The translations under genes were made by a program, and so were the position numbers. Below, piece by piece: positions 25,100 through 34,727 of a stretch of DNA of 64,000 bases. Position 1 is the stretch's first letter; every line of letters starts with the position of its first letter. The notes beneath the pieces are model-generated. The model saw only the letters and a list, made by a program, of their open reading frames with translations. It searched no databases and had not been told where the DNA came from. This DNA comes from Ruminococcus sp. YE282 (GTDB lineage: Bacteria > Bacillota > Clostridia > Oscillospirales > Acutalibacteraceae): assembly GCA_900101355.1 (NCBI GenBank), contig FMUV01000002.1, positions 1-64,000 of the forward strand, in the 5' to 3' direction.

Positions 25100-25471
25100 T
25101 TATTTGCCGTTTTTCCTCAGATAATCTTCAATCTGCTCTTTATCATAAAGTCCAAGGTCATCACAACCGGCAAGAAATTCATTATGATGGCGAACCTCGT
25201 GGTGTAGGATTCGCACAAGCTGTTCATAAAGCTTATCTTTTGGCAGGTTTCCATAAACATGACTGATTGAACCGTAATAAAAAACAATTGCATTACCGAG
25301 CGAATTACGTATGTACTCGCCAAGAATAAATAAATCGTTGTGCAAAGCGGCAGGATGAATTTTCTGCTGCGGCAAGAGCGAAATTCCGCCGTTTAAATCT
25401 CTGTAAAGTTCAAACGGCATTGAGTCCGCAATTTCATCAAGCATTTCAGCACATTCTTCAAAAGTAACCAT
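25100..25471 (-). CDS. Small zincin-like metallopeptidase
   Basis: 123 residues of the metallopeptidase family related to PF06262: LPQQKIHPAALHNDLFILGEYI in the middle and LHHEVRHHNEF with the HExxH zinc motif (HEVRH) near residue 90. The third ligand cannot be assigned with certainty. Cytoplasmic, substrate unknown. It follows sigA by 13 bp on the same strand and may be cotranscribed with dnaG-sigA. Confidence 0.75.
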   Translation of the reverse strand: MVTFEECAEMLDEIADSMPFELYRDLNGGISLLPQQKIHPAALHNDLFILGEYIRNSLGNAIVFYYGSISHVYGNLPKDKLYEQLVRILHHEVRHHNEFLAGCDDLGLYDKEQIEDYLRKNGK

Positions 25472-25484
25472 AATTCAAACAATA

Positions 25485-26585
25485 TCAATAATCAAGATAA
25501 TCCTTGAGCTTTCTGCTTCTGGATGGATGACGTAATTTACGCAGAGCCTTGGCTTCAATCTGACGAATACGTTCGCGGGTAACATTAAATTCCTTACCAA
25601 CCTCTTCGAGTGTTCTGCTTCTGCCGTCTTCAAGGCCGAAACGAAGTCTTAATACCTTTTCCTCTCGAGGTGTGAGAGTCGAAAGTACGTCTGAAAGCTG
25701 TTCCCTGAGCATTGTATGTGAGGCGGCGTCTGCCGGTGCAGGAGCGTCATTATCAGGAATAAAGTCACCGAGATGGCTGTCCTCCTCCTCGCCGATAGGT
25801 GTTTCAAGTGATACAGGCTCCTGAGCCACACGCATAATTTCTCTGACTTTATCTACCGGCATATCGATTTCTTTGGAAATTTCATCTGCCGACGGTTCAT
25901 GTCCGTTTTGGTGAAGCAACTGGCTTTGAACTTTTTTAACCTTGTTAATTGTTTCAACCATATGAACCGGGATACGAATTGTTCGAGCTTGGTCTGCAAT
26001 CGCACGGGTAATTGCCTGTCTTATCCACCAAGTTGCATAGGTTGAAAATTTAAAGCCTTTTGTATAGTCGAATTTTTCAACAGCCTTTATAAGTCCGAGA
26101 TTGCCTTCCTGAATCAAATCAAGGAACTGCATTCCACGTCCAAGATAACGCTTTGCAATGCTGACAACAAGTCTGAGGTTTGCTTCGGAAAGACGTTGTT
26201 TTGCTGCAACGTCACCGTCAGAAATACGAATAGCAAGCTCAATTTCCTCTTCGGAAGACAAAAGAGGAACACGACCTATTTCTTTAAGATACACCTTTAC
26301 AGGGTCATCAATTGTAATTCCCTGGTCAGAGGTGTGAGATGAGCCGTCTCCTGCTTTTCCGTCTGAAAGTTCAAGGTCAATATCGTCAATTTTTATATCG
26401 CCCATATCCTCGACAATTTCAATTCCCTGAGCCTCAATAGCATCATAGAGTTTCTCAAGTTTTTCAGGGTCAAAGTCAAGTTCACCGATTGCGTCAAGGA
26501 TATCCTGATTGGTAAGCTTACCCTTTTGTTTGCCAAGCTCTACAAGTTCTTTAATAACTGTCTTTTTATCCTGTTGTACAGCCAT
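25485..26585 (-). CDS. sigA: Housekeeping RNA polymerase sigma factor
   Basis: A 366-residue primary sigma-70 factor. N-terminal region 1.1-like part, region 1.2 ([17 protein letters not shown]), region 2 ([30 protein letters not shown]) for -10 recognition and melting, region 3, and region 4.2 ([30 protein letters not shown]) for -35 recognition. It follows dnaG by 27 bp, the classic macromolecular-synthesis arrangement. The start has GAAAGGAAAGTATGTT. Confidence 0.97.
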   Translation of the reverse strand: MAVQQDKKTVIKELVELGKQKGKLTNQDILDAIGELDFDPEKLEKLYDAIEAQGIEIVEDMGDIKIDDIDLELSDGKAGDGSSHTSDQGITIDDPVKVYLKEIGRVPLLSSEEEIELAIRISDGDVAAKQRLSEANLRLVVSIAKRYLGRGMQFLDLIQEGNLGLIKAVEKFDYTKGFKFSTYATWWIRQAITRAIADQARTIRIPVHMVETINKVKKVQSQLLHQNGHEPSADEISKEIDMPVDKVREIMRVAQEPVSLETPIGEEEDSHLGDFIPDNDAPAPADAASHTMLREQLSDVLSTLTPREEKVLRLRFGLEDGRSRTLEEVGKEFNVTRERIRQIEAKALRKLRHPSRSRKLKDYLDY

Positions 26586-26612
26586 AACATACTTTCCTTT
26601 CCATAAACCAAA

Positions 26613-28379
26613 TTACTTTTTATTATCCCTTAGTTTTTTTAGATATTCATTTATATCTTCTCCCGACATTGATGCAATATCATCATTTGAAAGTTTTTGA
26701 CTTTCTTCGTTAATGACATTTATGTATTCATCAAGAGCCTGTCGAGTTGAAGCAATTGATGAGTGCTTTGAAAGCATCTGATATAATTTTGACGCTTCGT
26801 CACCTGAAAAATCTGCCGTAACGCTTGTCAGCGGCGGCAATCCGTTTTCTTCCCTTGCAAGAAAATATTCAAAATAACGTTTCATAAGAGAATTTTGAAA
26901 TTGCTCTGACTTAATATTATCAGAAATATAATCTGCCGAGTCCGGATTATTTATTAAATAAACAACAAGAGATTCCTCAGCCGAAGAAGAACGAGGTTTT
27001 TTATAGTGGTCGGCATTGATTTTATCATTCTTACCGCTTAACTCTGCCCTGATTCTGCGAGCTTCCTTTTTATTGAAATCTCTTCTGTTCCGTCTTTCAA
27101 AAGAATTAATTTGCTGAACAAATGCAGCCTTTTCAATCTGAAATTCATTGCTGATTTTTGATGAATAAACATCCCGTTCAATCGGACTTGAGATTGTTGC
27201 AACAATTTTTGCTGCCGCTTCAAGATAAGCAACCTTGCCGTCTGATGTCTCAAGGTTGAAATTCTGTTTTAATTTTTGCAGCCTGTAATCAACATCATTA
27301 CCGCTTTTTTCAAGTTGAGCTTTAAATGCGGCGGCGCCGTCTAGACCTTTGGATTTAATAAACTCGTCGGGATCCTTGCCGTTCGGAATAGTTAAAACAC
27401 GTACAAGCAACCCGGCATTGCGCAAAATCGGAATTGCTCTCGCTGTGGCCTTTTGCCCTGCTTCATCGGAATCATAACAAATTACAACCTCGTCGGCATA
27501 TCTTTTCATAAGAACAGCCTGTTCGTTTGTCAATGCCGTTCCGAGTGTTGCAACAGCATTTGTAATACCTGCTTGATTAACGGCTATAACGTCCATATAG
27601 CCTTCACAAAGAATCAGCGTTCTGCTGCCGGAATTTTTCGCATTATTAAGCGAGAAAAGATTTTCGCTCTTTTTAAAAACAAGAGTATCGGACGTATTCA
27701 GATATTTTGGTTTTTCATCTGTCATAATACGTCCTCCAAAGGCGATTACATTGCCCCTGAGGTCAATAATCGGGAACATAACACGGTTTGAAAATCTGTC
27801 ATAAATGCCGTTTCCCCGTCTGCTTTTAAATGCAAGGTTAGCGGCTACAATTTCATTATCGGTAAATCCCTTTGAGTGCAAATGATTGCATAACGAATAA
27901 CGGTCAGGCAAAGCAAAACCAAGCCCAAAATGCCGTATCGTTCGGTCGCTGAGAGCACGGGAATGAAAATAATCAAGACCTATTTTACCTGACTGTGATG
28001 TTAAATTTGAGTGGTAAAATCTTGCAGCCTCACGATTAGCCTCAAAAATACGTTTTCTGAGTTTGCTCATACTGTCATCATAAGTATTTTCCGGCATTTC
28101 AAGTCCGGCACGCTGAGCCAAAAATTTTACCGCATCTGTATAATCAAGATTTTCAATCTTCATTATAAATGAAATAACATCACCGCCGGCACCGCAGCCA
28201 AAGCAATAAAAAGATTCAGTTTCGGTATACACAGTAAAAGACGGGGTTTTCTCGCCATGAAAGGGGCATAATCCGACCAGATTTCTGCCCTTACGCTTTA
28301 GGTTGACATATGAAGAAATAACATCTCCTATGTCATTGCGCAATTTTAATTCCTGCAAAAAGCTTTCAGGGAATGGCAT
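26613..28379 (-). CDS. dnaG: DNA primase
   Basis: A 588-residue primase making RNA primers at replication forks. N-terminal zinc ribbon (CPFHGEKTPSF and CFGCGAGG), the RNA polymerase core with RNMIF-like FSNRVMFPI, the TOPRIM motif LILCEGYMDVI with downstream CYDSDEAG, and a C-terminal helical region for helicase contact. Start supported by GAAAGGTGGTTTAAA. First gene of the dnaG-sigA unit. Confidence 0.97.
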   Translation of the reverse strand: MPFPESFLQELKLRNDIGDVISSYVNLKRKGRNLVGLCPFHGEKTPSFTVYTETESFYCFGCGAGGDVISFIMKIENLDYTDAVKFLAQRAGLEMPENTYDDSMSKLRKRIFEANREAARFYHSNLTSQSGKIGLDYFHSRALSDRTIRHFGLGFALPDRYSLCNHLHSKGFTDNEIVAANLAFKSRRGNGIYDRFSNRVMFPIIDLRGNVIAFGGRIMTDEKPKYLNTSDTLVFKKSENLFSLNNAKNSGSRTLILCEGYMDVIAVNQAGITNAVATLGTALTNEQAVLMKRYADEVVICYDSDEAGQKATARAIPILRNAGLLVRVLTIPNGKDPDEFIKSKGLDGAAAFKAQLEKSGNDVDYRLQKLKQNFNLETSDGKVAYLEAAAKIVATISSPIERDVYSSKISNEFQIEKAAFVQQINSFERRNRRDFNKKEARRIRAELSGKNDKINADHYKKPRSSSAEESLVVYLINNPDSADYISDNIKSEQFQNSLMKRYFEYFLAREENGLPPLTSVTADFSGDEASKLYQMLSKHSSIASTRQALDEYINVINEESQKLSNDDIASMSGEDINEYLKKLRDNKK

Positions 28380-28528
28380 TTTAAACCACCTTTCACTATG
28401 TTTTTTAACGTCCTATTATCTTTTTACGAAAAAATTAAAAATATTCCTCTTTATATCAGAAAATTTTTTGTATTTTCCTTATATATCTAAAATTCAACAA
28501 CCTCAGATAAATAATAACCGATTTAATA

Positions 28529-29158
28529 TCAAATATCAGCATAAAAGTACTGTTCAGACTCGCTGATTGCCTGAACTTCACCTGAAGTTGCATCTGCAAG
28601 TTGTTTATTAAGTAAAGAAAAAAGTTCGGGCTTTATATGGAATTTTATCAATACCCTGTCGGCATAAATTGTATCGTCAATTGACGCTCCAACACCCATA
28701 ATCAGCGAAGAAACCTTGCCATACTGATTGTAGCTGCAGGCTGCGGAACAAACAAAACAGTTTTGCCTAAGTACAATTTTTGAAGCCTGAAGCGCAAGTT
28801 TTGCGCCCTTGGAATATGCACGGACAAGACCGCCCGTGCCCAAAAGCACACCGCCAAAGTAACGTGTGACTACAATGCATACATCAAAAACATCATTATT
28901 GGTAATCACTTCAAGAACCGGCATACCTGCGGTGCCTGACGGTTCACCGTCATCACTGTAACGCTTAATATTGCCATCTCTAAGTGAGTATGCATATACA
29001 TTATGAGTAGCATTCCAATGTTCGCTTCGCTTAGCATTAATAAAATCAACAGCCTCCTGTTCACTTTTTACAGGAGTACAATATCCAATAAACTTCGACC
29101 TCTTTTCAACAAATTCATCATTAGAGGATTTTTGGACAGTTTTATAATCTTTATTCAT
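28529..29158 (-). CDS. YigZ/IMPACT family protein
   Basis: 209 residues. The N-terminal Impact domain has KRSKFIGYCTPV, RYSDDGEPSGTAGMPVLEVI and VVTRYFGGVLLGTGGLVRAY; the C-terminal half is the DUF1949-type ferredoxin-like domain. The family is widespread, with a proposed link to translation; exact function unknown. It lies 65 bp downstream of rpmE behind a terminator. Confidence 0.92.
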   Translation of the reverse strand: MNKDYKTVQKSSNDEFVEKRSKFIGYCTPVKSEQEAVDFINAKRSEHWNATHNVYAYSLRDGNIKRYSDDGEPSGTAGMPVLEVITNNDVFDVCIVVTRYFGGVLLGTGGLVRAYSKGAKLALQASKIVLRQNCFVCSAACSYNQYGKVSSLIMGVGASIDDTIYADRVLIKFHIKPELFSLLNKQLADATSGEVQAISESEQYFYADI

Positions 29159-29177
29159 ATAAATTCCTCAAAAGAGT

Positions 29178-29205
29178 AAACAAGGCGACACAAACGTGTC
29201 GCCTT
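29178..29205 (-). terminator. Terminator of rpmE
   Basis: Arms AAGGCGACAC and GTGTCGCCTT, followed by GTTTACTCTTTT on the minus strand. Confidence 0.8.
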
Positions 29206-29223
29206 AAAGGTTTGCATATAAAA

Positions 29224-29427
29224 TTACTTGTCCATATTGAAACGCTTTTTAAATCTGTCAACACGTCCGCCTGTATCAACCAATTTCTGCTTTCCTGTAA
29301 AGAAAGGATGACACTTTGAACAAATTTCAACACGGATATCCTTTTTTGTTGAACCTGTTTTTATTACATTGCCGCATGCACAAGTGATTGTTGTCTGCTC
29401 GTACTTTGGATGGATGTTCTCTTTCAT
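29224..29427 (-). CDS. rpmE: 50S ribosomal protein L31
   Basis: A 67-residue L31 of the zinc-binding (C+) type, with CAC near the N-terminus and CSKC in [27 protein letters not shown]31 helps bridge the two subunits. Good length for the family. Own promoter and terminator. Confidence 0.96.
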   Translation of the reverse strand: MKENIHPKYEQTTITCACGNVIKTGSTKKDIRVEICSKCHPFFTGKQKLVDTGGRVDRFKKRFNMDK

Positions 29428-29465
29428 TGCTTCTCACCTACCTACTATGCACAATTAACAAAGTT

Positions 29466-29494
29466 ATTATACTACATTCGTTTACAAAATGCAA
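29466..29494 (-). promoter_or_regulatory. Promoter of rpmE
   Basis: Minus strand: TTGCAT (29489-29494), 17-bp spacer, TATAAT (29466-29471). Confidence 0.75.
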
Positions 29495-29520
29495 GTATTT
29501 TTTTAATTTTAGCATTATTT

Positions 29521-30321
29521 TCAATAATTTTCATTTCCGTCAGCCAAATATTCAGCATACTCCTCAAGACACATATTGTATGAGCGCATTTTTATGGCAT
29601 TATCGACACCTACATATCTGTATAGTGATTGATTATAAGAAATATGGGTTAAATCTTCTTTGTCATATGGAAATCTCAAAACAAATCCGTAGTTTACGCA
29701 ATTTCGTTCCAAATAAGCGGCAGAATGTTCATCAGATAAATCAAAACCTATTAGCAAACCTGTCTGAGCCTCACTGCATCCGGCTTGGGGTTCAATCTTT
29801 TGAGCAGCAGATTCGGCTCTTACCTGTGTATAATCAGGATTAGAAAGAAATTCTCTAAGCTTTGCATTATATAGTTTTTCCTGTTCGTCAAATGATACGT
29901 AGCCCGAAACAACTTTTAGCTCAATTCCGTCGCTTTTTGCATCATCACACATTCGCATCAAATCATTGAACAAAAGTGCATTTACCTTTAGATTTTTATA
30001 ATCAACAAGCTGTGGTACATAATCCTTATCAAGCTGATTCTGTTTATTCACCACCATAAGTAATTCATCGGTTCGTTCAGAATTTGAAGTTTCATTATTG
30101 CGTTCCGCTGAATTTGGAGAAATCACAAAAATGTATAAAGATATAACACCAATAACAACAGCTGTAAATATAATTATCGCTAAAACAATTATTGTAATTT
30201 TTCGTTTTAATTTACCTATTGGTTTAATACGACCGGTTTTTCCTGCATTTATTGCCTGACACCGACGTTTTTTAGAGCTTTTGTAACTCTTTTTGTCGTA
30301 TTCAGCAAGCCAACGGGACAT
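29521..30321 (-). CDS. VanY-like (M15B) protein lacking zinc ligands
   Basis: 266 residues: basic cytoplasmic start, one membrane helix (about 43-68), then an extracytoplasmic domain with the D,D-carboxypeptidase fold (VVSGYVSFDEQEKLY, YGFVLRFPYDKED, YRYVGVDNA). Active VanY proteins carry S-x-H-x-x-G-x-x-x-D and E-x-x-H. Here the first motif reads SEAQTGLLIG, with Ala185 and Gly192 in place of the His and Asp ligands, and the second reads NQSLYRYVG, with Leu233 in place of the third ligand His and Asn for the catalytic Glu. It is probably a non-catalytic wall-binding protein. Eleven bases downstream of thrS, likely cotranscribed. Confidence 0.82.
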   Translation of the reverse strand: MSRWLAEYDKKSYKSSKKRRCQAINAGKTGRIKPIGKLKRKITIIVLAIIIFTAVVIGVISLYIFVISPNSAERNNETSNSERTDELLMVVNKQNQLDKDYVPQLVDYKNLKVNALLFNDLMRMCDDAKSDGIELKVVSGYVSFDEQEKLYNAKLREFLSNPDYTQVRAESAAQKIEPQAGCSEAQTGLLIGFDLSDEHSAAYLERNCVNYGFVLRFPYDKEDLTHISYNQSLYRYVGVDNAIKMRSYNMCLEEYAEYLADGNENY

Positions 30322-30332
30322 ACTTCACCTGC

Positions 30333-32276
30333 TTATTTTATTGTTTTTGTTTCAATTTCCTCAACTGCCATTGCAATAAAGTCATCAAGCTTCATAGCAC
30401 CAAGGTCACCGTCTTTTCTGTGACGTACAGAAACAGTATTTGCCTCTATGTCTTTATCGCCGATAATAAACATATAAGGTACCTTTTCAAGCTGAGCTTC
30501 ACGGATTTTGTAACCTATTTTTTCGCTTCTGCTGTCTACTTCAACTCTCATGCCCTTTGCTTCAAGAACCTTTTTGATTTCATTTACATAATCAAGGTGT
30601 CTGTCGGCAACAGGAAGAAGTTTTACCTGGGTCGGAGCAAGCCACATTGGGAAAGCACCTGCATATTTTTCAATAAGCAACGCAAGCGTTCTTTCGTAAC
30701 ATCCGATAGATGTTCTGTGAATAATGTAAGGATGCTTCTTTGTGCCGTCCTTGTCAACATATTCCATTCCAAATTTTTCTGCAAGCATTTGGTCAATCTG
30801 AATCGTAATAAGGGTATCCTCTTTACCGTAAACATTCTTAATCTGAATATCAAGTTTCGGACCGTAGAATGCAGCTTCGCCAACACCGATTGCATATGGA
30901 ATTTCAAGATGGTTTAAAATCTTTTCCATCATATCCTGTGCTTCATCCCACTGTTCCGGAGTGCCGATATATTTTTCACGGTCATTCGGATCCCATTTTG
31001 AGAAACGATATGATACGTCTTCATACAAGCCAAGAGTTTTCAGCATAAATATTGCAAGCTCAAGACAGCTTTTAAACTCTTGTTCAAGCTGTTCGGGAGT
31101 GCACATAAGATGTCCCTCTGAAATAGTAAACTGACGTACACGAATAAGTCCGTGCATTTCACCGCTTGCTTCATTTCTGAAAAGCGTTGAAGTTTCATTA
31201 TATCTGAGAGGTAAGTCACGGTACGAACGCTGACGGTTCAGGTATGCCTGATACTGGAAAGGACATGTCATAGGGCGAAGAGCAAATACTTCGTCATCTT
31301 TTTCAGGGTCGCCGAGCACGAACATTCCGTCCTGATAGTGATCCCAATGTCCGCTGATTTTGTAAAGGTCGCTCTTTGCCATATAAGGAGTTTTTGTAAG
31401 TAACCATCCACGGCGCTGTTCCTCATCTTCAACGAATCTCTGCAAAATCTGTACAATTCTTGCACCCTTTGGAAGTAAAATAGGAAGGCCCTGGCCGATA
31501 ATATCAACTGTTGTAAACAACTCAAGCTCACGACCAAGCTTGTTGTGGTCACGGCTCTTAGCTTCTTCAAGCATCTTCATATGCGCTTCAAGCATTGAAG
31601 TCTTAGGGAATGCTACGCCATATACTCTACAAAGCTGTGCATTTTTTGCATCGCCTCTCCAATAGGCACCTGTACAGTTAGTAAGTTCTATTGCCTTGAT
31701 TGGAGAAACATTCAGCAAATGAGGGCCCGCACATAAATCGGTAAAATCACCCTGTTTGTAAAAGCTGATATTCTCGCCTTTATCGGAATGTTCTTTTACA
31801 AGCTCAACCTTGTAGGGCTCGTTCATATCGGAGAGCAGTTTTTCTGCTTCCTGAGGTGGCAATTCAAAACGCTCAATTTCAACTCCGGACTTAACTATTT
31901 TTTTCATTTCTGCTTTTATTTTTTCAAGGTCTTCGTTAGAGAACGGTTTCTCTACATCAAAATCATAATAAAAGCCATTGTCAATAGCAGGGCCGATTGC
32001 ACATTTAGCGTTTGGATAAAGTCTTTTTACAGCTTGCGCCAGCACATGTGAAGCCGAGTGCCAAAATGCTTTTTTACCGTCAGGCTCGTCAAATGTAAGG
32101 AGTTCAACCTTACAGTCTTTTGTGAGCGGAGTTCTTAGGTCAACAATTTCACCGTCAATTCTTGCACAACAAACAGACTTATACAAACCTGCTCCAATTG
32201 ATTTTGCTATTTCAGCAGGCGTAATATTTTTTTCAAATTCTTTTACAACGCCGCCTTTTAATTCAACACTAATCAT
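30333..32276 (-). CDS. thrS: Threonyl-tRNA synthetase
   Basis: A 647-residue class II synthetase charging tRNA-Thr. N-terminal TGS domain, the editing domain with HSASHVLAQAVKRLYP, the catalytic core (MTCPFQYQAY, RYNETSTLFRNEASGEMHGLIRVRQFTISEGH, PKLDIQIKN) and the C-terminal anticodon-binding domain (WLAPTQVKLLPV). Usual length. A T-box leader upstream indicates control by uncharged tRNA-Thr. Confidence 0.97.
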   Translation of the reverse strand: MISVELKGGVVKEFEKNITPAEIAKSIGAGLYKSVCCARIDGEIVDLRTPLTKDCKVELLTFDEPDGKKAFWHSASHVLAQAVKRLYPNAKCAIGPAIDNGFYYDFDVEKPFSNEDLEKIKAEMKKIVKSGVEIERFELPPQEAEKLLSDMNEPYKVELVKEHSDKGENISFYKQGDFTDLCAGPHLLNVSPIKAIELTNCTGAYWRGDAKNAQLCRVYGVAFPKTSMLEAHMKMLEEAKSRDHNKLGRELELFTTVDIIGQGLPILLPKGARIVQILQRFVEDEEQRRGWLLTKTPYMAKSDLYKISGHWDHYQDGMFVLGDPEKDDEVFALRPMTCPFQYQAYLNRQRSYRDLPLRYNETSTLFRNEASGEMHGLIRVRQFTISEGHLMCTPEQLEQEFKSCLELAIFMLKTLGLYEDVSYRFSKWDPNDREKYIGTPEQWDEAQDMMEKILNHLEIPYAIGVGEAAFYGPKLDIQIKNVYGKEDTLITIQIDQMLAEKFGMEYVDKDGTKKHPYIIHRTSIGCYERTLALLIEKYAGAFPMWLAPTQVKLLPVADRHLDYVNEIKKVLEAKGMRVEVDSRSEKIGYKIREAQLEKVPYMFIIGDKDIEANTVSVRHRKDGDLGAMKLDDFIAMAVEEIETKTIK

Positions 32277-32314
32277 TGTTATTCTCCTTACTTATTAAAA
32301 TATACCAAAATAAT

Positions 32315-32541
32315 AAAAAAGCCCAATACTCCAAAAGGAGTATTGGGACGAATGGACTTCGTGGTTCCACCCAAATTCGGCTTTAGAGCCCTCAAAAGAC
32401 TTTAACGCAGTCACACGCCACACCATTTCCTGTGCAGACTCAAAGGTGGTAAAATACAAAGCCGAATACGAAGCTTTCAGCATATGCTTCGCTCTCTGAA
32501 AACGGTTAAATATACTTCATATCCTTATCATAGCTTTTCTT
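32315..32541 (-). ncRNA. T-box leader of thrS
   Basis: On the minus strand the leader carries an AGAGAG element in stem I, a candidate specifier ACC (rc of 32445-32450, threonine codon) and the T-box core GGGTGGAACCACG (rc of 32360-32372). The terminator hairpin CCCAATACTCC / GGAGTATTGGG (32322-32347) with a T-run follows. TGGA in the bulge would pair with a tRNA end UCCA. Uncharged tRNA-Thr binding should favour the antiterminator and switch thrS on. Confidence 0.92.
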
Positions 32542-32547
32542 GCTCAT

Positions 32548-32576
32548 ATAATATCACTACAATTATGTGATGTCAA
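32548..32576 (-). promoter_or_regulatory. Promoter of the thrS T-box transcript
   Basis: Minus strand: TTGACA (32571-32576), 17-bp spacer, TATTAT (32548-32553). The leader begins just downstream. Confidence 0.78.
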
Positions 32577-32590
32577 CAGTAATTTGAAAA

Positions 32591-33748
32591 TTATTTTTTA
32601 TTTTCCAAGTCTTGAAGAATTTGGTCAATTTCACTTAAACTTTCTTTTGAATCGTTAGATGACGAACTTTTCGTAACACCTTCAGCAGTGTTAAGTACTA
32701 TTGGGGAATCGTCAGTTGCCACCGGACCGCTTCCGTTATCAGAATATTCATCTCTATTATAGCCAAGTATAAAGTCGTCAATATCGCCCATAGACTCAAT
32801 AAATTCACTTGCCGCCTCATCATCAGGCTCCTCATCGTCAATAGGATTATGAGACATTACAAGATCATCATAGTCGCTGGTATCCGTATATTTATTAGCA
32901 TAAACATCTTCATCATTATCTTCGGGCATACCGTCAATTATCTCAATTTCATCCTTTGTGTATGATTTGATTGTCATTTCCATTATAAATGACAATGCGT
33001 AAAGCGAAATTACAATAAACTCAATTCCCATAAGTATCTGACTTACATCAATACCTTCTACCAACGATGTGCAAATTACTCCCAAGCCCTCGGCAACTGA
33101 AATTGCAATAGCAGGCAGTCCGTATATAAAGCAAGCCTTTACAGGATTTCTGCCCTGAATGCGTGAAAGCACCATGGCGCAAGAGAACATAAACAAAGTA
33201 ATAAATATATAACAGAAAAGTGCAGTAAGGTCTGTTGCGGATATCGATACTTTAGTTGCAACTAAAAATTCGGAAACTAGTTCGGCGCATCCCCACAATG
33301 CAGGGAAAATAAACAGCATTGACACTGTCGAGATGTTTGACTTACCTACAAAGTGAGCTCGTGCCATAAGTACAAGTGCAAAACCTGCCGGTATTGCAAA
33401 AATAAGACATGCAATTGTCATAAAATAATATTCAGAATTTGCCGTAGTATTCATAAATTTTGTTACGGCACTTGCAATTATAACTATTCCGGACAAAACC
33501 GCAAATGCAGCAGCCGGATAATTCTTTCTGACCGGATAAACAGGAGCTGTTTTTCTGTCAAATAAATTTATAAGTATGCATAAAACAAAGAGCCCGAGAC
33601 CAATGCCGATCACGGTGTAGGTCAACCCCATTTTATTCATTCCGAGAAAAAGGCCGTTGCCGTCAAGACCGAATATTCCCATAAGCTTAAAAACGCTCAT
33701 TACTATTGCAACAGGTATAAAAGGAATAACAGAATACTTTACTTTCAT
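32591..33748 (-). CDS. Polytopic membrane protein with acidic cytoplasmic tail
   Basis: 385 residues: seven or eight hydrophobic helices within the first 255 (starting YSVIPFIPVAIVMSVFKLMG), then a soluble tail of about 125 residues rich in Asp, Glu and Ser (for example DDEEPDDEAASEFIESMGD) ending in a short predicted helix SLSEIDQILQDLENKK. I do not recognise the family. Similar helix-bundle plus acidic-tail proteins occur in Oscillospiraceae. It sits alone upstream of the thrS T-box promoter. Confidence 0.7.
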   Translation of the reverse strand: MKVKYSVIPFIPVAIVMSVFKLMGIFGLDGNGLFLGMNKMGLTYTVIGIGLGLFVLCILINLFDRKTAPVYPVRKNYPAAAFAVLSGIVIIASAVTKFMNTTANSEYYFMTIACLIFAIPAGFALVLMARAHFVGKSNISTVSMLFIFPALWGCAELVSEFLVATKVSISATDLTALFCYIFITLFMFSCAMVLSRIQGRNPVKACFIYGLPAIAISVAEGLGVICTSLVEGIDVSQILMGIEFIVISLYALSFIMEMTIKSYTKDEIEIIDGMPEDNDEDVYANKYTDTSDYDDLVMSHNPIDDEEPDDEAASEFIESMGDIDDFILGYNRDEYSDNGSGPVATDDSPIVLNTAEGVTKSSSSNDSKESLSEIDQILQDLENKK

Positions 33749-33941
33749 ATTAAACTCCGTTTCTATACTTACTTGATAATATATGTGTAAGTTATTTTAT
33801 TTCATACGTGGACATATATTATTTTAAGACAAATATATTAGTATGTCAAGAAAAATAAAGCACAATTTAGCTTTTATAGTATTATTTTTGTGATTTGTTT
33901 ATTGTTAAAATTAAAGATTTAAATACACAGCAGGTGAAAAT

Positions 33942-34571
33942 ATGAAATTAAAATTAATATCAATAATATTATTTCTCGTAATTATGGCGGCACTTCCTAT
34001 TTCCATTGTAAAGTGTAATTTTACAAATAGTGATTCCGGAAATTCAAAAATAAAGAATAACGTGAGTGAGCCTTCAGACAGTAAACAGATTAATGACAAA
34101 AAGACATTATTATGCGGCCTTGTTGCGGCACAGTATGATGAATCATATTGCGATGAAACAATTAGAGCTATTGCGATCCTGATGCAGTCGGATTATGATG
34201 CTGAACCGCAAAAATTTCACTTAAAAAATAAAGACATTTATCTGAGTAAAAACGAAGCTGAAAATTCTATTAAAGAAAAATATTCGGATTTTGAAAAGGC
34301 AGTTAATTCTGTATCAGAAATAAAAATAACAAAAGATAACAAAACACTGTACATACCTTTTGCAAAAATTTCCAACGGTCAAACCATTACCGACAAAGAA
34401 TATGACTATCTCTCCCCTGTTGCCTCACCATGGGACTGCTTTAATGTAAATTATGAACCCGAAAACAAATGCGCAGGAGTAAGTCTTTGCGGGTTAGATT
34501 ATCTTTGCAAAAGCGGAATGACGGCGGAGAAAGCTTTAAAATGGTATTTACCTGAGTTTGAAATAGGGTAA
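33942..34571 (+). CDS. SpoIID-like protein with degenerate active site
   Basis: 209 residues: a signal/anchor helix (about 3-23), a Ser/Lys-rich linker, then a shortened SpoIID/LytB-like domain. LLCGLVAAQYDESYCDETIRA matches the N-terminal SpoIID motif (V-V-A-x-E-M-P), but the essential Glu is Gln64. DYLSPVASPWDCF and AGVSLCGLDYLCKSGMTAEKALKWYLP match the C-terminal part (G-x-G-x-S-Q-x-G-A ... I-L-x-x-Y-Y-P), with the GMSQ residues lost. Lytic transglycosylase activity is doubtful. It lies upstream of cotJABC on the same strand after 156 bp. Confidence 0.68.
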   Translation: MKLKLISIILFLVIMAALPISIVKCNFTNSDSGNSKIKNNVSEPSDSKQINDKKTLLCGLVAAQYDESYCDETIRAIAILMQSDYDAEPQKFHLKNKDIYLSKNEAENSIKEKYSDFEKAVNSVSEIKITKDNKTLYIPFAKISNGQTITDKEYDYLSPVASPWDCFNVNYEPENKCAGVSLCGLDYLCKSGMTAEKALKWYLPEFEIG

Positions 34572-34727
34572 ATTTGACTGCTTAACATAAAGAATTAAAT
34601 TGCATAATATGTAGTATCTGCAGAATTAGTAAATAAGATATAACAAATTACTATTAAATTATTATTGCTATACAAAGGTAAATATCGAATTAAATTAACT
34701 CACTAATAGTTGAAAGGAGATATAGAA

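Noticed and set aside
29388..29843. Plus-strand frame of 151 codons
   Set aside because: Antisense to the VanY-like gene and rpmE promoter; no ribosome binding site and no recognisable domain.
30420..30917. Plus-strand frame of 165 codons inside thrS
   Set aside because: Antisense shadow of a highly conserved synthetase.
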